From Spirodela intermedia (taxonomy: Eukaryota; Streptophyta; Magnoliopsida; Alismatales; Araceae), in contig LR746280.1 of NCBI GenBank assembly GCA_902729315.2, forward strand, positions 2,724,501-2,788,500: DNA of 64,000 nucleotides, in the 5' to 3' direction. Below are positions 61,401 to 64,000 of the stretch, one piece after another. Both the position numbers and the translations under genes were made by a program. The notes under the pieces were generated by a model, which was not told where the DNA came from, ran no database searches, and saw only the letters and a list, made by a program, of their open reading frames with translations. Positions within the stretch are counted from its first letter, which is position 1. Every line of letters starts with the position of its first letter.

Positions 61401-64000
61401 CACAGTATCAGTCCCGGCGGTAGAAACTGTCAGGCAAGATGATGCGCAAGACATGAAGCCAGAAAACTTGTTTCATGTTCTTACTAATTCGGGGTATATA
61501 AATGTTTTTTTTCATATTTAATTGAGAAATATGCAAACGCCAAAATTTGAAGGAAAATGGTGTAATGTTGGTGTGGGTCTTCACCTACCGTATTGTCACA
61601 AAAACATTAGTCTCAATCTAAACCTTAGTTCAAGTTTTCCTATTCTTAGGCCTTTTTCTCAAAATCTACAAACCTTAACCCACTGCAACAAATTGCTCTC
61701 TTAAACCCAACTCGTTAATCTTTCATCTCAACGGATATCAGGTCTTCTGAATTCATTATTCCGTAATTGTGTAGCAGTTGTAATCATGAAACCATATTTG
61801 TCGACAACGACCTGATTAATCATTTCACTACTATTTTTCTAGCATGAATCCATGTGTCGGAAGATCAGGTCTCCCGAACGAAGTTTTACGACAAAATCTT
61901 AAATGGTGCTTGTCTACATAGAAACCCCAGCAAAAAAGAAACATTTAAAACTACTAAGTGTACTCGTCCTGAAATACTAGTCAAGGAAGCCATCCGGTGT
62001 GAAATGTGAAGTGACGCCCCATTTCTAAGTCAAAAACAAAAGTACCTAGACGAACAAGAGGAAGGAAATAAATGAAAGGAAGAGCCACAAAAACTACATT
62101 TTAGATGAATATGATGTTAAATAAATGAAGATGAACAAGAGCATAGAGAGATCCAGAAGCAAGACAAAATATTTCTTTTCGCTACTGTTTTCTTCCAGTA
62201 GAGACAATATGAGAATTAAAGTTAACAGAGTTGTAAATTTGTCATCTTCCCAAAGATACTTCTTTGGTTTGGGTCCCATTGAACACAATCCTATACAATG
62301 TTATTCATCTGAATGGAGCTTATGTCGGTTAGGTTTCAGTAAGCCTAATCGTCCAGACAACCACAAAAGGATGAGGTCGGCTGGCAGGTCAAGGTTGTCG
62401 TCCTTGCCCAGCATAGAGACAGTCTCGTTGCCGTCTGAAGGGAGTGAGCTAAATATTTTTATGTTGGTGGGTCTGGGTCTGACATCTCAAACTGGATGGG
62501 CCCTAATATAGCGAGTAAACCAAAAACGGTAGTTGCCGACTTTCACTTCTCTCTCCGTCTTTCGCTCTCTCTCTCTCTCTCTCAGACACACACACACGCG
62601 CATACACACACGCAGACACGCACACACAAACGGACACACACACAAGCACACACACACGCACGCAAACGGACACACACACACACACGCACGCACACACACA
62701 CAAACACGCGCGCGCGCACACACACTCTATTCCTAGTTGAGCTTGCCCACAGTGCTGATTCCTTCTGCTTGAGTCTGGTGAAAGGCCGGAATAGTCTCCC
62801 ACAGCCCCTCTGTCTTGATACATTGGTCGTTCTACCTGTCACTGTCTCAACAAAACTATATCGTCCACATCATCGCTCCAGCGCGCTTTGTTCATTCCTT
62901 AAATACTTTCTATCGTACCTTTGTTCAAGTATCCTTATGCATGGGGGCTATGGGCATGTAGACTGATAGATGGTCAAATGGAATGGGATGTATATGTGTA
63001 GATGTCATGTAAATGGATGTCAAGTTCATCTCTGTAGATCGCCCGTCTCCCGCTTGAGGGGGTGAAATATGGCAGCATCTGACCCAACAGAGAAGGGTCA
63101 TTGTAAGCTGAGAAAGAGAACAATTGTCAATTTCCCTGTAAGATTAATATTCGTAAACTTGTAGGCTAACGATGAATGTTCTTCTACGCCATTTCGCCAC
63201 AATGGTTCAGTTACAGAGAATGACGACTGCGAATTCTCGCGCACACTTCCATGCGCATCGATGGTCCTCTCTCTCATTCTCTCTCTCACTACCTCGTTTG
63301 TCTACGCAGACTCTCTCTCGTCTATCTAAATCCAGTTATAAATCGAGCTGTCTGGAAGTGAACCCTTTTAATCAAGTGAGGGACGCCATAGACAACAAGC
63401 TACCTATGCATATGTTCAATCGCTTACATCGACCCCCTCTCCCTTCCTAGGAACACTAAGGATAGACCCATTTTATTTCTTATTCTGTAAAACTGACCTA
63501 TCTAGTGGTTAACTTCAATGGATAAAACTTCATCACGAAAACTTTTCGGAACCCAGACAAAATCCCACAGTCATACGCATACAGGACGGGAAGGAAGAGT
63601 GGCGGGGAGAGGTGTAGCGAGAGGGAGAGGGAGAGAGAGAGGAGGCGAGTGACAGGGTTGATGATGTGAAAAATGCAATGGATGCGGAAGCTGCACCGCA
63701 TTCATGGCACCGCCAAAGGACTTTCAGAGACAACGAATCTGAATAGCTTCAATCATGGGAGGAAGAGGAAGATTTCTGTAAATGGTGACGTAGAGTGGTG
63801 GGACAGACTGACATCTCCTCCTCAGAGAGAGAGTCTTCCAGTCGGACCCTCTTCTCAGCCAAATATGTCATGCGACTCTATATGCTTTGTGCCGTCCGCA
63901 ACATGAAATGCACTAAAACAGCGGCCCGCTTGATTCAGGCTTTCACCTTTTTATCTGATTTGTTACCTTAGATGGAATACGCCTTTCGGGCCATATCACT
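58487..64000. other. Region downstream of RAV, no gene recognised
   Basis: Begins with the RAV 3' UTR (to perhaps 58700). No open frame exceeds about 156 codons, and the longest crosses the CA microsatellite. Runs seen: C12 near 59525, GA near 59261-59279 and 63617-63642, CT near 63270-63290. A plus-strand frame near 63673-63906 (77 codons) has no recognised domain. The gene-poor part is AT-rich from about 60100 to 62400. Confidence 0.45.
62565..62726. repeat. Compound CT / CA / CG microsatellite
   Basis: A CT run (62565-62583) leads into about 140 bp of alternating CA with interspersed CG and GA, ending in a CGCGCGCGC stretch. The word CAAACGGACACACAC occurs twice about 37 bp apart (near 62627 and 62664), so part of it grew as a higher-order repeat. 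Confidence 0.95.

Noticed and set aside
62487-62966. Cys/Val-rich or Thr/His-rich frames over the CA microsatellite
   Set aside because: Artefacts of the (CA)n repeat; not a Cys-rich peptide gene.

Overview
This is nuclear DNA of a flowering plant. The evidence is seven protein-coding genes of plant type, five of them with GT-AG introns in a compositionally plain, AT-rich background. They include an AP2+B3 (RAV) transcription factor, a CLE signal peptide, a plant-type DCAF1 and a nuclear Ycf23 with a transit peptide. Long GA/CT microsatellites occur throughout and often sit just upstream of genes. I cannot place the species from sequence alone.

Layout. 1-6.2 kb: AT-rich, no gene seen. 6.2-11.2 kb (+): Ycf23-like plastid protein, 9 exons. 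13.1-23.9 kb (-): CobW/G3E-family GTPase-like protein, 7 exons, with an LTR-like relic in one intron. 23.9-25.7 kb: divergent intergenic region with a degenerate tandem array (unit about 250-270 bp) and GA runs. 25.7-28.0 kb (+): RanBP1, 4 exons. 29.3-37.3 kb (-): DCAF1, 14 exons, 1973 aa, one GC-AG intron. 41.06-41.37 kb (-): single-exon CLE prepropeptide. 43.0-50.3 kb (+): RNA polymerase I subunit RPA43, 6 exons. 57.4-58.5 kb (+): single-exon RAV factor. 58.5-64 kb: no convincing gene, one long CA-rich microsatellite.

The genes are ordinary, independently transcribed eukaryotic genes and not an operon or island. Broad roles: plastid protein of unknown function (Ycf23), possible metal-related GTPase (CobW-like), Ran cycle (RanBP1), CUL4-DDB1 ubiquitin ligase receptor (DCAF1), peptide hormone (CLE), rRNA transcription (RPA43) and developmental repression (RAV). 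Each multi-exon model was joined by hand with splice sites that keep the reading frame and give whole-codon totals: 313, 461, 212, 1973 and 230 aa.

I looked for a new system and found no evidence of one. The observations most worth checking are the CobW-like protein without the usual CxCC metal motif but with a Cys/His-rich tail, the site II palindrome upstream of RPA43, the nested inverted repeats at 52.8 kb, and two families of local tandem duplications.
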